Shown here: one piece after another, positions 33,776 to 43,133 of the stretch | Numbering within the stretch: position 1 is the stretch's first letter | Layout: each line of letters starts with the position of its first letter | Notes under the pieces: generated by a model | Database searches by the model: none | Told to the model about the DNA's origin: nothing | The model's input: only the letters and a program-made list of their open reading frames with translations | Made by a program: the position numbers and the translations under genes | DNA from: an uncultured Collinsella sp. | GTDB taxonomy: Bacteria; Actinomycetota; Coriobacteriia; Coriobacteriales; Coriobacteriaceae | Direction of reading: 5' to 3' | DNA: 57,917 nt | NCBI GenBank assembly: GCA_900544755.1 | Contig: UQWQ01000002.1 | Span: 1 to 57,917 of the forward strand

Positions 33776-34072
33776 TTGTGTGTTGGCTAGTATAACGCGG
33801 TTGTCTTGTTCGATACAAGGGTGGTGATGCTTGTTTTAACTGTGGAGATTCGTTTGAAAATCGCGTCAATTGTGGAGATGAGGACCTTTGACTTCCTGTT
33901 CTCCCTATCTTCTACCTGCGCTTTTGCTTGATTGTTGTATTTGAGCTCAATTTGTCAGGAATTGGGCAAGCTTTTGGTCAGGCTCCGGTACTTACCCGCA
34001 TGAACCTCGGGGGTAGCCTCATCCTACGCGTCGCAGCCTCCCCGTGCGGCGCACGAGGGATAAGGAGCAGCC
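33776..34072. other. Intergenic region before the adhesin gene
   Basis: About 300 bases between tRNA-Gly and the adhesin gene, AT-richer than average. It should contain the promoters of both. AAGGAG before the ATG at 34073 is the only element I can assign. Confidence 0.45.
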
Positions 34073-37000
34073 ATGTCCAACGCACCCACGCACTCTGTCC
34101 ACAGCGCAATCGCAACAGGTCCGCTGCTCCTGCTCCTCTTCCTGCTTTTCGGCTGCCTGGCACCGGGAGCCGCATTTGCCGTCGATGGCTACGACCAGCT
34201 CGGCTTCCGCACTATCAGCGATAATTGTGGGCCCTTCTTTATCGGCAAGTATGAAGCTCAAGACGCCTCGATTGCCTACTGCATGAACCAGGAGCGTCCC
34301 GGCCCCACCAAGCCGGGCGGCCCATGGCTCAACTTTGATCAAGGCTGGGTGTGGCTCGACGACGAGTTCGCAGCAATCGTTTGTCACGGATATCCTACCG
34401 CCACGTCGTTTGGCGGTTACCATCTTTCACCCGATCGCGCCCGCGCCGCCACCCAGCTTGCCGTATGGATGCTCAACGGCACTACCCATGTCGACGGCAT
34501 CTACTCCTACACGACCGCTCAGGGCAAAACCAAGAGCGGGCACTTTACCGCCGACGATGAAGTCGTGGCGGCTGCGCGGTGGCTCCACGACAGCGCAAAA
34601 TCAGGAAGCATCAAAGCCGCTCCGCACCGCGCGCGACGCTATCTAGGAACCGTATCGGGCGGCAGCAGACGTCAAGACATGCTCTATGTACTGCCGGCGG
34701 TCTCTGTTTCCTTCCAAAAGCAGTCTGCGAACACTGTTATTACCAGCGGAAACAATACCTATCAGTTTACCGGGGCAACATTCGATGTTTTTGAGAGCGC
34801 CAGCGGCGCGCGTGTCGGCACCATCCAGATGGACGGCAACGGTCAAGCGCAGGCAGCACTTCTGCCCAACACGGCATACTACCTAGTTGAAACGAAGGCG
34901 CCGGCCGGCTATGTCCCCCGCCCCGATCGCGTTGCCTTTACCACGGGGAATGACGGCGGGCAGGTCGCCATCGATGAACAACCCGGCGCCATCACCCTGC
35001 ATGTCGTAAAACTCGATGCCGCGACGAATGCCGGCCCCCAGGTGGGATCTTCACTCGCAGGAGCAGAGTTCACGTGTGTGTCGCAATCAACCCCTGGATG
35101 GTCGCAAATTCTCACGACTGACGAAAGCGGTCGGGCCACCCTCACCGATGTCCCCCTGGGAACTTTTACCATCTATGAGTCAAAAGCCCCCGAGGGCTAC
35201 CTGCCATCCAACGACAGCTGGACCTATACCGTTGGAGCCGACCAGCTCGGCGATTCAGGCGTGGTCGAGATCGAATCTCGCGTTTCCGATATCCCCATTG
35301 CGTTTAACCTTGAGATTTCCAAATTCAAGGATTACGGCAATAGCGATCAATCCGGCCTGGAGCAGCCGGCAGGAGATGTTGTCTTTGAGGTTGTCAGTAA
35401 CAGCTCTCAGCAGGTTGTTGGCACACTGACTACAAACATCTATGGCTTTGCCTCCACCAAAGACCAGCCCGAAGCATGGTTCGGCACAGGCAAGCGACCA
35501 GCCGGTGTCCACGGAGCCGTCCCATACGACCGCGCCGGCTACACGGTTCGTGAGGTTCCGGAAACCGTCCCCGAGGGTTTTAAACGTGCGGGGAAATGGA
35601 CCGTCGAGGCCAATCAGATTTCCGACGGCGCCGAGCTTCAATATATCGTGGACAACCACGCTCTGTCGACGCATCTCCAGATTGTAAAACGCGATGCCCA
35701 AACAGGCGCCTCTGTTCCCCTAGCCGGATTCACCTTCCAACTCCTCGACAGCAATCACAAACCTGTCTCACAAACTTGCTGGCATCCAGCACATAACGTA
35801 ATGGACACCTTTACGACTGACGCGACCGGGACCGTCACACTGCCCGAATCGCTCGTGCCGGGCACCTATTATGTACGCGAAACCTCGGCCAAAGAGCCCT
35901 ATCTTGTCGGCAAAGAGATCGAGGTAAACATACCCGCCGACATGAACCTAACGCCCGTTGCAATCGCCTCGTATTATGACCACGCCGCGACCGGAAACAT
36001 CAGGATCGTTAAAACCGATGTCGTAGACGGCAGCAGCCTCGCGGGCGCCATCTTTGAGATCCGTGCCTCGGGTGATATCGTGCGCCCCGACGGTAGCATT
36101 GCCGCGCTCGACGGTGAGACTGTCGCTACCGTCACAACGGATGAAATTGGAGAAGCACGCGCGGACGACCTCCCGCTGGGATCTGGCACCGCACGCTACG
36201 AGGTTGTCGAGACTCAAGCGCCGGCAGGCTTCTTACTCGACCGGACGCCCCATATCGTAGACCTCGCTTATGCCGACCAGAAAACACCCGTTGTAGAAGC
36301 ACGGCTTAACGTATCCGACAATTACACCAAGGTTGATATCTCCAAGGTCGATGCAAGCGGAGAGCAGGAAGTGAAAGGCGCACAACTCACCTTATATGGT
36401 CCCGATAAAACCGAAATAGACTCCTGGACCTCATCCGACAAGCCGCACCGCGTCGAACATCTTGCACCCGGCACCTACTCGTTGCGCGAAATGATGTCTC
36501 CGCGGACCTATGACCTTGCCGAGGAGATAACGTTTGAAATAAAGGATACGGGAGAAGTCCAATCCGTCGCGATGAAGGATGCGCCCATCGAGATCAAAGG
36601 ACAGGTCGACAAGCGTCAGGAGCTTGTCCAACCTATCGGGAAGGGTCTGCTGGCCAACGGCGATGGTAAAAATCGCGCCGCAACGCAAACCAATACGGAC
36701 GGTCTTTTCTCCTATACCATCGACGCTCGAAACGATTCAGCTACCTGGGTTGATGAGTTCACAATTACCGATGATCTTGAGTGTGCCGAGGACGATACGG
36801 CGAGATTCGTCTCAATCGAAACCCCCGTCGCCATCGGCGACCTCAACGGTCTGTGCAACGTGTGGTATCGCACGACGCCGTTGGACTCGACAGACGTCGA
36901 TGAGCCGGCAAACGCGACGCTTGACGATGGGCACGAAAATCCTTGGCTTGAGTCCGACGAAGTAAAAGAGAGTCTGGGTGAAGATTGCCGCCTCGTCGAT

Positions 37001-37504
37001 TACGACGGCTGGCACCTCTGGAAGGCGGATGTCTCGACCACGGAATCCGCCACACTCGAGGCGAAAGAACTCGACCTTGCATCCAATACCGTCGTGACGG
37101 GCATTCGCATTGAATACGGTGCGGTAGCCGCCGACTTTACGACTCGAAGCGATACGGATTCTTGGACCCGCGATGATCTCAAAGATGAGCACGACGACCT
37201 TGACGATGCCAAAGCAATCCTTGGCACAGATGCTCGGGGCGCAGTCGTGCACATGCAGGCAACGTCGGCTTACACACCCCAAACTGCACTCACCAACAGC
37301 GCACGCGTCGATCTTTGCCGCAACGGCGGCGGCGATAAACTTGAGTCACATGACGAGGACAGTGTCATTCAACGCTGTACCCTACCGCAGGACCTACCGG
37401 CAACAGGATCAGCTCCCATCGCCGCTTGCATCACCGCGCTCCTGACCTCGGGTGCCGCAGCCCTATGGTTCGCTCGCCTTAGGTCAATCCCAAAGAAGCG
37501 CTAG
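34073..37504 (+). CDS. LPXTG surface adhesin with thioester domain and SpaA/Cna-B repeats
   Basis: A 1143-residue cell-wall protein. A signal peptide (hydrophobic core to about residue 36, AFA|VDG cleavage) is followed by a thioester domain: the Cys in AYCMNQE (C70) and Gln in TQLAVW (Q128) match the Cys-Gln pair that forms a reactive internal thioester for covalent binding to host surfaces. Next are about five Cna-B/SpaA-type beta-sandwich repeats with motifs such as YLVETKAPAGY, YESKAPEGY, REVPETVPEGF and VVETQAPAGF. A larger VaFE-like domain (about 850-1095, DEFTITDDL) follows. The C-terminus has LPATG at 1108, a hydrophobic span and a basic tail (sortase A-type anchoring). No sortase gene is adjacent. 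AAGGAG precedes the ATG. Confidence 0.92.
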   Translation: MSNAPTHSVHSAIATGPLLLLLFLLFGCLAPGAAFAVDGYDQLGFRTISDNCGPFFIGKYEAQDASIAYCMNQERPGPTKPGGPWLNFDQGWVWLDDEFAAIVCHGYPTATSFGGYHLSPDRARAATQLAVWMLNGTTHVDGIYSYTTAQGKTKSGHFTADDEVVAAARWLHDSAKSGSIKAAPHRARRYLGTVSGGSRRQDMLYVLPAVSVSFQKQSANTVITSGNNTYQFTGATFDVFESASGARVGTIQMDGNGQAQAALLPNTAYYLVETKAPAGYVPRPDRVAFTTGNDGGQVAIDEQPGAITLHVVKLDAATNAGPQVGSSLAGAEFTCVSQSTPGWSQILTTDESGRATLTDVPLGTFTIYESKAPEGYLPSNDSWTYTVGADQLGDSGVVEIESRVSDIPIAFNLEISKFKDYGNSDQSGLEQPAGDVVFEVVSNSSQQVVGTLTTNIYGFASTKDQPEAWFGTGKRPAGVHGAVPYDRAGYTVREVPETVPEGFKRAGKWTVEANQISDGAELQYIVDNHALSTHLQIVKRDAQTGASVPLAGFTFQLLDSNHKPVSQTCWHPAHNVMDTFTTDATGTVTLPESLVPGTYYVRETSAKEPYLVGKEIEVNIPADMNLTPVAIASYYDHAATGNIRIVKTDVVDGSSLAGAIFEIRASGDIVRPDGSIAALDGETVATVTTDEIGEARADDLPLGSGTARYEVVETQAPAGFLLDRTPHIVDLAYADQKTPVVEARLNVSDNYTKVDISKVDASGEQEVKGAQLTLYGPDKTEIDSWTSSDKPHRVEHLAPGTYSLREMMSPRTYDLAEEITFEIKDTGEVQSVAMKDAPIEIKGQVDKRQELVQPIGKGLLANGDGKNRAATQTNTDGLFSYTIDARNDSATWVDEFTITDDLECAEDDTARFVSIETPVAIGDLNGLCNVWYRTTPLDSTDVDEPANATLDDGHENPWLESDEVKESLGEDCRLVDYDGWHLWKADVSTTESATLEAKELDLASNTVVTGIRIEYGAVAADFTTRSDTDSWTRDDLKDEHDDLDDAKAILGTDARGAVVHMQATSAYTPQTALTNSARVDLCRNGGGDKLESHDEDSVIQRCTLPQDLPATGSAPIAACITALLTSGAAALWFARLRSIPKKR

Positions 37505-37510
37505 CGCGAT

Positions 37511-37546
37511 GAAAAAGCGGGGGAGCCAGTCCCCCGGCTCGCCCGC
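37511..37546. terminator. Bidirectional terminator after the adhesin gene
   Basis: AAAGCGGG-CGAGCC...GGCTCG-CCCGCTTT type hairpin with A/T flanks lies between the adhesin (plus) and the convergent small membrane gene (minus). Confidence 0.8.
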
Positions 37547-37570
37547 TTTCAATCATTTAAATCGCCGCAT

Positions 37571-37789
37571 CTACTCTGCAGACGAAGATCCACCATCAAC
37601 GATTGCTTGCTCGGACTCAGGAATCCCATCGGCACCCGTGCTCTGTTCTTGCTCCACCTCTTCGCTGATTGCGGAGGCGGGGGTCGAGCCCTTCGCACCC
37701 ACGATGTAGGCAGCCCCAAATCCTAACGCAATGGCAATCAAGGTCAAAATCACGTAGACAGGCCAATGGCGCTTAATATACGAAAACAC
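37571..37789 (-). CDS. Small single-pass membrane protein, unknown function
   Basis: A 72-residue protein starting at GTG 37789 with AAGGAG before it. One transmembrane helix spans about residues 9-32, followed by an acidic, Ser/Glu-rich outer tail that ends near AEE-type residues. It follows the large M28-like gene by 21 bases and is probably co-transcribed. Family unknown. Confidence 0.65.
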   Translation of the reverse strand: MFSYIKRHWPVYVILTLIAIALGFGAAYIVGAKGSTPASAISEEVEQEQSTGADGIPESEQAIVDGGSSSAE

Positions 37790-37810
37790 GTTGACTCCTT
37801 AGAGCTCCGT

Positions 37811-40800
37811 CTACGAACGGCGGATAACCTCGGTCACGACCTCGGATACCGTGGCAATGTTCGTCGGGTTGACATTGTGGGGCAGGTCGTCCTCGGTACG
37901 AGCACAAGCCAGGCGCGTGCCGTCCACGCCGGCGATGGTGAGGGCTCGGCGGCTCGCCTCGAGCGCGGCATAGGCATCGGTCTTGGCATAGGGCATCTCG
38001 AGCGCGCCACAATCGACATGGAACGACTTGCACACCTTGCTGACCAGGTTCATGATGCGGCGATCGCCCTTGAGCAGCTGCTGTTCGCCCTCAACCGTCA
38101 CCACCGAAAGCCTACCGGCGCCGACGGATTCAAGATTGATGAAGAATACGCCGCGGAGCTTATCGCGATGCGAAGCCAAGAAGGCCTTCATACCGGCGCC
38201 ATCACAATCCGAGGCGCCCGTTGCCACAAACCAGATATCGTGACCGAGCAGCTCATCGTCACCCATAGAGGCGACAGCCGAGAGCATATCTTCGGAAGAA
38301 GCGCCGTCGGAAGACGTAGCGCCGCCCTTCCAGCCATCGTTATCGTCCTCGAAATTATCCCACGAACCGATGCCGCGACCGGACTTCTTGGCATCGTAAT
38401 CGTCTTCGACGCCCAGCCAGTCACTCATGCTGTCCTGTTCGTTTTTCTTTTTACGACCGAACAGGCCGCCCAGGCCGCGCTTGCGAGACTTGGGTGCCGC
38501 AGGGGCGGGAGCCGAAATGGTCTCGATCGGCTGTGCGCCCGACGCAACGGGCATAGGAGGCGCAACGGGTGCCGATGTGGGTTCGGGACCCTGGGCGGTA
38601 GCAAAGGGGTCGTTGACCTGTGCGGAGGGATCGGGAAGGTCGAACAGCGACGTGCGAGACGCAACGTTTGTCTGCTTCATCGACGGCAGCGACGGATCGG
38701 GGACCGAAGCCAGCGGAGACGAGGAGGGTGCAGGCGACGGTGCCGACGCCGGATCGGGAACATTCATCTGCGGACGCGGCGATGCTTGGGAGGAAATCTG
38801 GGCCATAAGGGAATCGACCGTTTCGTCCTGGGTGGGAGCGACATTGGCAACCGTGGCACCGGAACCACTCGGGGTCGGCATGGTGAAAATCTGCGTGGAG
38901 TAAGGCCTCGACTCATCCGTCTCGGGAGTCTCGGAAACCGCAGGCACTTCCTCCTGCTCGACCTCGGTTGAATCACCTTGATCGGCTGCCGCGTATTGCT
39001 CTTCGTCAGAGTTGGCCTCGACGGACTCGTCCTTGGCAGCATCCTGAATTTCGGCAGCATCAATGGGCTCGTCATCGTCTACCGCGTCGCCCTGCTCATC
39101 GGAAACAGGAAGGGGCTCGGCAATCGCGGTGCCTTGCTTTTCAAACGTTATCGTAGAATCGAACTGCGCGGCATCAAACGACATGGTGCTATCGACATGT
39201 TGCTGAGCCTCGAAAGACGTCGTCGCCTCAGCAACATCCGCGGACGCCGGTTGCTGGGACTCAAAGGACGTCGTAGCTTCGGCAGCGTCGACGGGCACGG
39301 ACTGCATAGCCTCGTTCTGCTCGAACTCTTGCGCCGCGCGCTCACGTGCCGCCTCGGCTGCCTGCTGCTGAGCGATAGCCTCCTGCTCGGCAGCCTCGCG
39401 TGCGGCAGCGCGCTTCTCCTCGAAATCGTCGACAAATTTCTTGCCCTTTGCAAGCGCACCCTTAAAGAAGTTGGAAGCACTGGTGCCAATCGAAGAGAAC
39501 GCGGATGCAATATCGGCATGGGGCGTTGCCGCGGGAATCTCGGCCGAGAAATCAGTATCGCTCTCGTAAGACACGCGCCTCGGCTGTTCAACGTAATCGT
39601 CGTCAGACTCGTCCGCAACGTCTTGCGCCGGCGCGGCGGGGGCCAAAATGTCCAGTCCTGCCGCGGGGTCGATCGCGGACACCGCCTCAAGCTCGGCAAC
39701 GGCAGCGGTAACCGCGGCAGACTCATCATCCACGGTGACGGCGGGCGCAGGTGCAGTCACGACGGGGGCAGGCTCGGGCTCAAACGTCGGCTCCTCGCCC
39801 TCCTCGTAATCGAGCGTGCAGGACTCGGGAAGCATCCCGAGCGCACGGATGGCATCCGAACCAAAGCGGATGTTGCCGGCGGCATTGCGATAGAGCTTGG
39901 GCTCGGGCTCGGCCACGACAGGCTCCTCCGCCGGCTCGGCAGCGGAAACCTCGTCATTGAACTCTTCGGCCTGGACAGCCTGATTCTGATCCTCGGGCAC
40001 AATGGCGCCAATCAGCGTCTCGTCGGCAGACGCACCCTCAAAGCCCTCGATCTGCTCGTCGAAATCCTCACCCTGTTCGGGCTCGGTCTGAGCGTCGGGA
40101 GCAATCGGCTGACCGAACTCGTCCTCGGCGTAGGTAGGCTCTTCATACTCGATGGTGTTGCCGTAGTCGTTTTGCTGTTGGGCCGCGGCATACTCCGCTG
40201 CTGCGCGCGCCATCTCCTCGGCACGACGCTTCTGCTCCCCAAAATAGGTATCGAACGGAACATCGTCGGGAAACTCGTTTTCGCCCTGGAAGGGAGCAAC
40301 GTTGTCCATAACGCCGAGCATAGCGGCGACAGAAGACTTGTTGCACACTGCCCCGGACGTATAGGGAAGCACAAAACGGTTAGAAATGATGTTTGCCGCG
40401 TTGGCGAGCGCAACGAGGGAAGCGAGGATCGCGACAATCCACAGCAGAACCTTGAGCGCGCCGGGGAGCGGCAGGATACGCAAGATGGCAACGGCAGCAG
40501 GGGCAACCGTGGCAACGGGCAACAGCTTGGCGATGAGCGCACGATACGAAGCATAGGGCTCGCGGGCGAGCAGCTCAGCACGGGGAGAGTCGTAGTGTGC
40601 GACAACGACCACCGGGCGGTTGCGCGGAGACGCGAGCGGGCCCGAGGCCTTGTGGTAGGCGATGACATTTTGGCTCACGCCCGTCTTGCCCAGGCGCGAA
40701 ACCACGGGATGGCCCGTGCGCTCGAGCACGTAAAGAACGGCACCGACAATGGCCAGCAAGGTGCCGACCAAGCCGATGCCGCCGCCGATGCCCATCAGCA

Positions 40801-41008
40801 GGGCGCCGGCAAACGCAAGAATACCGGTAACGGCAAATGCCAACCTGCTGGGCGCCGGGGCATTGAACTCCTGAACCTCGGGATCAAAGCCGTGGTTGCG
40901 GAAGATCTGAGCGATATCCTCGGCAGCCAAGCGCTCTTCTTCGCTGCATGCCGGCGTGATGCCGGTGTTCTGCAGCAGGTGGTTAATATAGTTCTGGGTG
41001 TTCGCCAT
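37811..41008 (-). CDS. Very large M28-like membrane protein with a long acidic insert
   Basis: A 1065-residue protein starting at ATG 41008, after GGAG. The N-terminal part (residues 1-280) has a peptidase M28 beginning, with VVVAHYDSPRAELL at about 133-147 (H138, D140), and about five hydrophobic segments. A stretch of about 600 residues follows, extremely rich in Glu, Ala, Asp, Pro and Ser, with no predicted fold. The C-terminal ~170 residues resume an M28-like ending (IWFVATGASDCDGAG, FFINLESVG, HNVNPTNIATV). The usual Asp at the D-ASG position and the EE pair look altered (GAVCNKSSV, GASDCDG), so enzyme activity is doubtful. M28 proteins act on peptides outside the cell. Confidence 0.8.
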   Translation of the reverse strand: MANTQNYINHLLQNTGITPACSEEERLAAEDIAQIFRNHGFDPEVQEFNAPAPSRLAFAVTGILAFAGALLMGIGGGIGLVGTLLAIVGAVLYVLERTGHPVVSRLGKTGVSQNVIAYHKASGPLASPRNRPVVVVAHYDSPRAELLAREPYASYRALIAKLLPVATVAPAAVAILRILPLPGALKVLLWIVAILASLVALANAANIISNRFVLPYTSGAVCNKSSVAAMLGVMDNVAPFQGENEFPDDVPFDTYFGEQKRRAEEMARAAAEYAAAQQQNDYGNTIEYEEPTYAEDEFGQPIAPDAQTEPEQGEDFDEQIEGFEGASADETLIGAIVPEDQNQAVQAEEFNDEVSAAEPAEEPVVAEPEPKLYRNAAGNIRFGSDAIRALGMLPESCTLDYEEGEEPTFEPEPAPVVTAPAPAVTVDDESAAVTAAVAELEAVSAIDPAAGLDILAPAAPAQDVADESDDDYVEQPRRVSYESDTDFSAEIPAATPHADIASAFSSIGTSASNFFKGALAKGKKFVDDFEEKRAAAREAAEQEAIAQQQAAEAARERAAQEFEQNEAMQSVPVDAAEATTSFESQQPASADVAEATTSFEAQQHVDSTMSFDAAQFDSTITFEKQGTAIAEPLPVSDEQGDAVDDDEPIDAAEIQDAAKDESVEANSDEEQYAAADQGDSTEVEQEEVPAVSETPETDESRPYSTQIFTMPTPSGSGATVANVAPTQDETVDSLMAQISSQASPRPQMNVPDPASAPSPAPSSSPLASVPDPSLPSMKQTNVASRTSLFDLPDPSAQVNDPFATAQGPEPTSAPVAPPMPVASGAQPIETISAPAPAAPKSRKRGLGGLFGRKKKNEQDSMSDWLGVEDDYDAKKSGRGIGSWDNFEDDNDGWKGGATSSDGASSEDMLSAVASMGDDELLGHDIWFVATGASDCDGAGMKAFLASHRDKLRGVFFINLESVGAGRLSVVTVEGEQQLLKGDRRIMNLVSKVCKSFHVDCGALEMPYAKTDAYAALEASRRALTIAGVDGTRLACARTEDDLPHNVNPTNIATVSEVVTEVIRRS

Positions 41009-41206
41009 GTGCGCTCCACATCCATAATCCGACAAATAGGCCCAATGCATGCACATTAGAACCGTACATAGTCGAAAGTATACCCCGAGCGAGCGCAAAC
41101 GACCGAATTCGGGCCATCTTAACGCCCCGAGCGGACAAGGATATAGCCTAATCTCCATATCGGACTAAAATCATGGCAGCAAACCACCTTCTCATGCGAG
41201 GACTCT

Positions 41207-42229
41207 ATGACGGCAAGCGACGCGACCGCGACAATTAAAAAGGGGAATTCGGAGCCCAGTTTCGATAAAACGGCTCAGCGCATCCTCAATCTTTTCTTTG
41301 TGCTCAACAGCTCCCCCGAACCGCTGACGACCGAGCAGATCGTCTTGGATTCTGACCTGGGATATGGCTCGGGCAATATCGACTCGGATAAGCGCAAGTT
41401 TCGGCGCGATCGTGACAAACTGCTCGAACGCGGCATCTTAATCAAGGAGGTTCGCCCCGCCGGCGCGCAGGAGACCGAGGAAAGCTCATGGACAATCGAC
41501 CGCGAGCACACGTTTGCGGCAGGCGGCCTCATCACCGCAGACGACGCCGACATCCTGCTCGATGCCATCGACCAGACACTCGCGGCAGGCTCATCTGCCT
41601 TTGCCGCGCCGCTTGCCGACATTCGCTCCAAGATTGCCTACCTCACCGGCCTGTCGACGACAGGAGAGGCACCGATCCGCCGCTCTCCCGCCGTCGATGC
41701 GGTATGGAGCGCCTTTGCCGAGCGTTGCGCGCTGCGCTTTTTGTACCAAAACGGACGCGGTGAACAACGCGAGCGGACCGTTTGCGTCTACGGCATGTTC
41801 GAGCGCGAGGGTACGGCATACTTCTGCGGCCTCGACAATGCCACCGGCAATATCAGAACATTCCGCTGCGACCGCATCATTCGCGCCTGGAGACCTTCGA
41901 AAGCCTACGCCATTCCTGCGGATTTCAACCTCAACGATTACTTATTCTTTGAGTTCGATTTTGCCGACCGCCCACCAGTTGCGGCTACGTTCTCGTTCGC
42001 GCGTGAAGCGCAGGCCGATATGATCAACGGTCTCACACGCGGACGAGGCGAACTCATGCGCACCGAAGCAGGTTGGACCTGGACCGTTGACGTGCGCGAC
42101 TTTGAAGCCGCAGCCTCGTTTTGCATGGCCCATGCCATGGATGGCATGAGGCCCGTCGCTCCCGATTCTCTCAAGCAGGCGTGGAATCACCTCATCGAAA
42201 GGACGGTGCACGAGGATGCCCGTGCGTAA
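41207..42229 (+). CDS. WYL-domain transcriptional regulator (first of tandem pair)
   Basis: A 340-residue regulator. An N-terminal winged helix (KTAQRILNLFFVLNSSPEPLTTEQIV) is followed by a WYL-type ligand domain around residues 165-240 (GMFEREGTAYFCGLDNATGNIRTFRCDRI) and a C-terminal WCX-like segment. The next gene starts inside its end and has the same architecture, recalling the PafB/PafC pair of actinobacteria, which act together as a DNA-damage regulator. The start follows weak purine-rich DNA. It is divergent from the M28-like gene. Confidence 0.85.
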   Translation: MTASDATATIKKGNSEPSFDKTAQRILNLFFVLNSSPEPLTTEQIVLDSDLGYGSGNIDSDKRKFRRDRDKLLERGILIKEVRPAGAQETEESSWTIDREHTFAAGGLITADDADILLDAIDQTLAAGSSAFAAPLADIRSKIAYLTGLSTTGEAPIRRSPAVDAVWSAFAERCALRFLYQNGRGEQRERTVCVYGMFEREGTAYFCGLDNATGNIRTFRCDRIIRAWRPSKAYAIPADFNLNDYLFFEFDFADRPPVAATFSFAREAQADMINGLTRGRGELMRTEAGWTWTVDVRDFEAAASFCMAHAMDGMRPVAPDSLKQAWNHLIERTVHEDARA

Positions 42230-43133
42230 ACTCACCAGCGAGCAAAGGCTCTCGCGCGCCATCGACATCATGGAGGCCCTCTACGCTGCCGGCGAGAACG
42301 GCATGACACGAGACGAGCTTTGCAGCCGCTTTGATATCACGGGGGCATCGCTCGACGAGATTCTCGAGATCGTCTCAACACTTGCGGACCGAGAATCGGG
42401 CGCACGTATTATCTGCGAACGCTGCGGCGAGTGCGTGGTCCTAACCGGTGATGCGGGACGCGTGCTACCGCTGCGCCTGAGTGCCGCCGAGGGCGCTGTG
42501 CTCAACCATGAACTTGAGTCATTGGGGATCGAACCCCAAGCGGCGGCTCGAATACGGCGCGCCCTTCTTCCCAAAGAGCTCGGATACAACCAGCGCGTCT
42601 TTGACACCGTCGCCCACGGATCGCACTGGCAGCAGCTGAGCTGCGCCATTCGGGACGGCGTTCGCTGCCGCATCTCGTATCGCTCGATGGATGACACGCA
42701 GGCGCGCGAGCGTTTGGTCGACCCCTTGCGCATCACAACAAACGGCGACCAAACGTATCTGATTGCCTGGGATGTCGCGGTCGACGAGCAGCGTACCTAT
42801 CGTATGGATAAAATCGAGGGCCTGGTCTTGACCGACGACTCCGTCGTGCGCCACGCACCGGAGCCCGCGACCCTCCACGACTCACTCGCCCAGGCGGAGC
42901 TGAGCGCGAAGCTTCTCATGCCGCGCGCCTTGGCAGAGCGCCTAGACTGGCCCGGCATCATGTCGATTGAACCCAATGGGGCGGACAGCTCAACAGTGAA
43001 CGTGCGCTACGGCTCCGAGCGCTGGCTGTTAAGCCAGGTAATCGCAGCGGGCGGGGCCATCCGCATCTTGGATGACCCCGCCCTGTCAGAGCGTCTGTGC
43101 GATATGGCAAAATCCCTCGCCTGTCCGCTTTAG
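42216..43133 (+). CDS. WYL-domain transcriptional regulator (second of tandem pair)
   Basis: A 305-residue partner of the preceding regulator, starting 14 bases before the upstream stop. It has an N-terminal helix-turn-helix (SRAIDIMEALYAAGENGMTRDELCSRFDITGASLDEI) and a WYL domain with SYRSMDDTQARERLVDPLRITTNGDQTYLIAWDV near 150-185, then a WCX segment. The overlap shows that the pair is co-translated, likely a heterodimer as for PafBC (inference). Its stop overlaps the end of the convergent exonuclease-helicase gene by four bases, an unusually tight convergent arrangement. Confidence 0.85.
   Translation: MPVRKLTSEQRLSRAIDIMEALYAAGENGMTRDELCSRFDITGASLDEILEIVSTLADRESGARIICERCGECVVLTGDAGRVLPLRLSAAEGAVLNHELESLGIEPQAAARIRRALLPKELGYNQRVFDTVAHGSHWQQLSCAIRDGVRCRISYRSMDDTQARERLVDPLRITTNGDQTYLIAWDVAVDEQRTYRMDKIEGLVLTDDSVVRHAPEPATLHDSLAQAELSAKLLMPRALAERLDWPGIMSIEPNGADSSTVNVRYGSERWLLSQVIAAGGAIRILDDPALSERLCDMAKSLACPL

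Noticed and set aside
38978..41059. A 693-codon plus-strand open frame opposite the M28-like gene
   Set aside because: Arg/Leu/Gly-rich shadow of the acidic repeat region, with no ribosome site or family features.
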